A DNA stretch of 64,000 bases from Aphrocallistes beatrix (Eukaryota; Porifera; Hexactinellida; Sceptrulophora; Aphrocallistidae): NCBI GenBank assembly GCA_963281255.1, contig OY725488.1, positions 1,240,001 to 1,304,000 on the forward strand, given 5' to 3'. The position numbers were made by a program, and so were the translations under genes. The notes beneath the pieces are model-generated. The model ran no database searches. It was not told the DNA's origin and was given only the letters and a program-made list of their open reading frames with translations. Shown piece by piece: positions 62,526 through 64,000 of this stretch. Position 1 is the first letter of the stretch. Every line of letters begins with the position of its first letter.

Positions 62526-63859
62526 TAATCAGAATTTGAAATATTTGTCCTTAAATATTTTCTAATACTTTATTTATCTAGAGAAAACGCTAGATAAAGA
62601 AAGTATTAGAAATTATCATGGAATTTCCAGAGATCAGTGATAATGTAATCGAGTACCAAAGGTTGACAAAAACCGTTAACCTATCCCAATTATTTTAGAG
62701 ATGCCCATTATATGATTTGTACAAGTACATGTTTATTACCAGATTATTCGAATTCTTTCAAATTCAAAGGGAAACATGTACTGTTATGCAATAATAAATA
62801 TCTAACTTTTCTCATGGTCATTAAGAAATAACCTGATCTAACGAAGCAAAATGCTTCAAAATAGGAGAAAATTATACTAAAATTATAGTTCTTCAAATCA
62901 AGTTAACATTCCTTGAATTCTAGTCAATCATAATTCAGTTAGATCATTCTCAGTTCAAATGTTTTCATATCAAAACTTAATCGTTTCCAGAACATAATTT
63001 TTAAATATGCAACTTTTGTGCTCTCATTTAATCATGGATTGATTGTAGAATAAAAGAGAGAAGAGATTTGTTTAGATTACGAAGTATGAGGAGCTCATGT
63101 TCCAATAGTATTAGGTAATGCACAATGATTGCTTTTACCTAACTACGCAGAAAATAATATCACTGGATTACATCATTGTAATGTAGTTTTAGATTATCAG
63201 TCTGTGGGCAAGGCTGCCCATGGTGACTGTAGACTGAAGTATGCTCAATTCTCTTATATTAATTTTTGATACCAGTGAAGCTCAAGAGAATATATATATA
63301 TATCACTTCATTACCTTATTCATTACCTTGTTCATTTATACAGGTACTATAAATTTGACCAAGATCAACCCTGTAAAACCATTAAAAATATTTTTACATG
63401 CAGATTTCTAGAGACTCGGACAAAAACCTGCAAAAACCTCGGATTTTTGAGCTTCATGGGCTATAGGTAAAATATGGTTCGTCTAAACTTCCTAATATTT
63501 GTCAGTTTTATAGCGCATATGCTACTAATCAATTTCCCATAACCATTAATATCAGTGAATGAAGTACTTTTCAAAATTAATATAACGATATGTACGAAAA
63601 TACAGTTTTGAGATAATTGATAAAATACATTTTGCATGAATATCCGAGTAATCTAATATTTTCGGCTTCAGAAATGTCACAAACAGTGAAAGCATTTAAT
63701 CATTCTCATACAATTTTAATAACAAATTAGAATCTCCCACAGTTGAATACCTCACACACTAGCTATTGAGCCTTAAATCGGGTTTTTAGTATCTCTTAGA
63801 GTTCTAATACAATTTATTTCATGAAAAGATATAATTTAGTGATCATTTTCAGGGCTTTC
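62526..63859. other. AT-rich intergenic DNA, no gene seen
   Basis: Contains a short inverted pair near 62553-62610 (AATACTTTATTTATCTAG / CTAGATAAAGAAAGTATT) that could form a hairpin, and a TA run near 63291-63302. No frame of note. Confidence 0.5.
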
Positions 63860-64000
63860 CACAACTCTAATGACTCAAGTCATTGAGTCATCAGACTCAT
63901 TAATGAATACAATGACTCGGTGACTCGATGACTCCCGCGAGTCATGACTCGGTGATACGCAAGTCATGACTCGTTGACTAACGAGTCATGATTTAATGAC
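63860..64000. repeat. Tandem GTCATGACTCG-type repeat running off the window
   Basis: Multiple degenerate copies of the words ATGACTCG and CGAGTCAT, in both orientations, from about 63870 to the end of the window. The array continues beyond 64000, so type and length are unknown. Confidence 0.7.

Overview
The window is nuclear DNA of a multicellular animal. Every recognisable protein is a metazoan type: axonemal dynein, IFT139, ASPM, TDRD5, OSTM1, ABITRAM, and C/EBP-like and Maf-like bZIP factors. Spliced genes use GT...AG introns and the genes read in the standard code. Intergenic DNA is AT-rich and full of short non-autonomous transposons, while long exons such as those of DNAH2 and ASPM are clearly GC-richer. 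I cannot name the species. An intron-poor marine invertebrate is my guess and no more.

Layout, left to right (all supported genes read on the minus strand): ZYG11/ZER1-like ubiquitin-ligase receptor (476-2848); foldback repeat (3.7-4.1 kb); TDRD5-like LOTUS/Tudor germ-granule gene in two exons (4440-8107); SELENBP1 in two exons (9514-11423); acyl-protein thioesterase (12191-12877); NHL propeller protein (13350-14135); ABITRAM (14994-15551). From 15.86 to 20.77 kb lies a mosaic bounded by two near-identical 616-bp direct repeats. It contains one orphan XPF/ERCC4 exon, a 1.7-kb satellite with a hAT-like insertion, and a broken ABCC4-like transporter fragment. Then come intronless ASPM (21232-26412), 2.3 kb of gene-poor DNA, and the 12-exon IFT139 gene TTC21B (28774-43621). 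Its 5-kb ninth intron holds two complete same-strand genes, CYB5RL and a Maf-like bZIP. DNAH2 follows as one 13.5-kb open reading frame (44213-57682), then OSTM1 (58941-59885), a C/EBP-like bZIP (60901-61389), and a repeat-rich end with several MITEs.

Functional links: TTC21B and DNAH2 are neighbouring cilium genes (retrograde intraflagellar transport and inner-arm dynein motor), and ASPM acts at spindle poles. The rest are housekeeping, degradation, lysosomal, germline and transcription-factor genes with no shared pathway. I rebuilt spliced models for TDRD5, SELENBP1 and TTC21B by matching donor/acceptor sites, reading phase and family colinearity. The rebuilt lengths (1021, 472 and 1332 aa) suit the families. 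The main oddities are extreme intron poverty of very long genes, nested same-strand genes, a Maf-like factor whose DNA-contact residues are changed, a TDRD5 with four LOTUS modules, and the repeat-bounded mosaic of gene fragments.
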